Shown here in pieces: positions 4,965 to 5,067 of a stretch of 5,067 bases of DNA (position 1 is its first letter; each line of letters begins with the position of its first letter). Position numbers and translations under genes: made by a program. Location of the stretch: NCBI GenBank assembly GCA_946885645.1, contig CAMPGU010000296.1, positions 1 through 5,067 of the forward strand, written 5' to 3'. This DNA comes from an uncultured Haloferula sp. (GTDB lineage Bacteria; Verrucomicrobiota; Verrucomicrobiae; Verrucomicrobiales; Akkermansiaceae). The notes below the pieces were generated by a model. That model was not told where the DNA came from. It saw nothing but the letters and a program-made list of their open reading frames with translations, and searched no databases.

Positions 4965-5067
4965 CCGTCGGCCTCGTCCCCGGGAGACAGAGAAGGGCGG
5001 GCGGCGGCGCGATGGGCGGGGGATTCGGCCTTTCGTGAACGATTTCCGCTAAAAAACTTCCCTTGCC

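Larger units (their letters stand above)
4695..5067. other. Upstream region of rpsA, no gene seen
   Basis: No convincing coding region lies in these 373 bases. They hold the rpsA leader, a tentative promoter, four copies of a CGGGGC/GCCCCG arm, a hairpin at 4853-4873, a weak CCGGG/CCCGG stem at 4918-4937 followed by TTTT, and a perfect 10-base palindrome at 4955-4964. A minus-strand frame open from the right edge to a TAG at 4948 gives 39 proline-rich residues without any recognisable feature. Confidence 0.5.

Noticed and set aside
4948..5067. Minus-strand frame open from the right edge to a TAG
   Set aside because: The 39 residues are proline-rich and match no C-terminus I know, and the possible terminator T tract lies inside the frame.

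Overview
The window comes from a GC-rich bacterium, most likely a member of the Verrucomicrobiota close to Luteolibacter or Haloferula. This is inferred from three things: a six-domain ribosomal protein S1, an exported protein with a bacterial SHD1 domain (a domain common in Verrucomicrobiota and Planctomycetota), and genes with no clear Shine-Dalgarno sequence. No 16S rRNA or other phylogenetic marker is present, so the placement is a judgement and not a measurement.

Layout from left to right. Positions 1-1420, minus strand: a two-gene unit. An SPFH/band-7 protein of the YdjI type (353-1420) is followed, with a 20-base overlap, by a zinc-ribbon protein (372 down to the window edge, C-terminus missing). 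The pair resembles the YdjI and YdjG partners of the Bacillus ydjFGHI/PspA membrane-stress module. The SPFH protein here ends in an excisionase-like helix-turn-helix fold instead of the usual C-terminal zinc ribbon. Positions 1421-1696: a divergent intergenic region with a purine tract, a weak terminator-like hairpin and a candidate promoter very close to the next start. Positions 1697-2698, plus strand: an exported protein with an N-terminal signal peptide and SHD1 domain and an unrecognised C-terminal part. It is clearly lower in GC than its neighbours. Positions 2699-2987: a convergent intergenic region holding two hairpins, one of them a strong intrinsic terminator for the gene to the right. 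Positions 2988-4694, minus strand: rpsA, ribosomal protein S1. Positions 4695-5067: a 373-base non-coding region upstream of rpsA with an AACC-repeat leader, several inverted repeats and a tentative promoter.

The three units look functionally independent. rpsA is a housekeeping translation gene, and the SPFH/zinc-ribbon pair is probably a membrane-associated scaffold or stress module. The SHD1 protein is exported and of unknown role. The observations most worth a second look are the SPFH/zinc-ribbon pair with its acidic helix-turn-helix, the shared PPPLP segments in the two partners, the AACC-rich leader in front of both rpsA and the SPFH gene, and the repeated CGGGGC/GCCCCG arms upstream of rpsA. 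No mobile element, CRISPR array, tRNA or rRNA was found.
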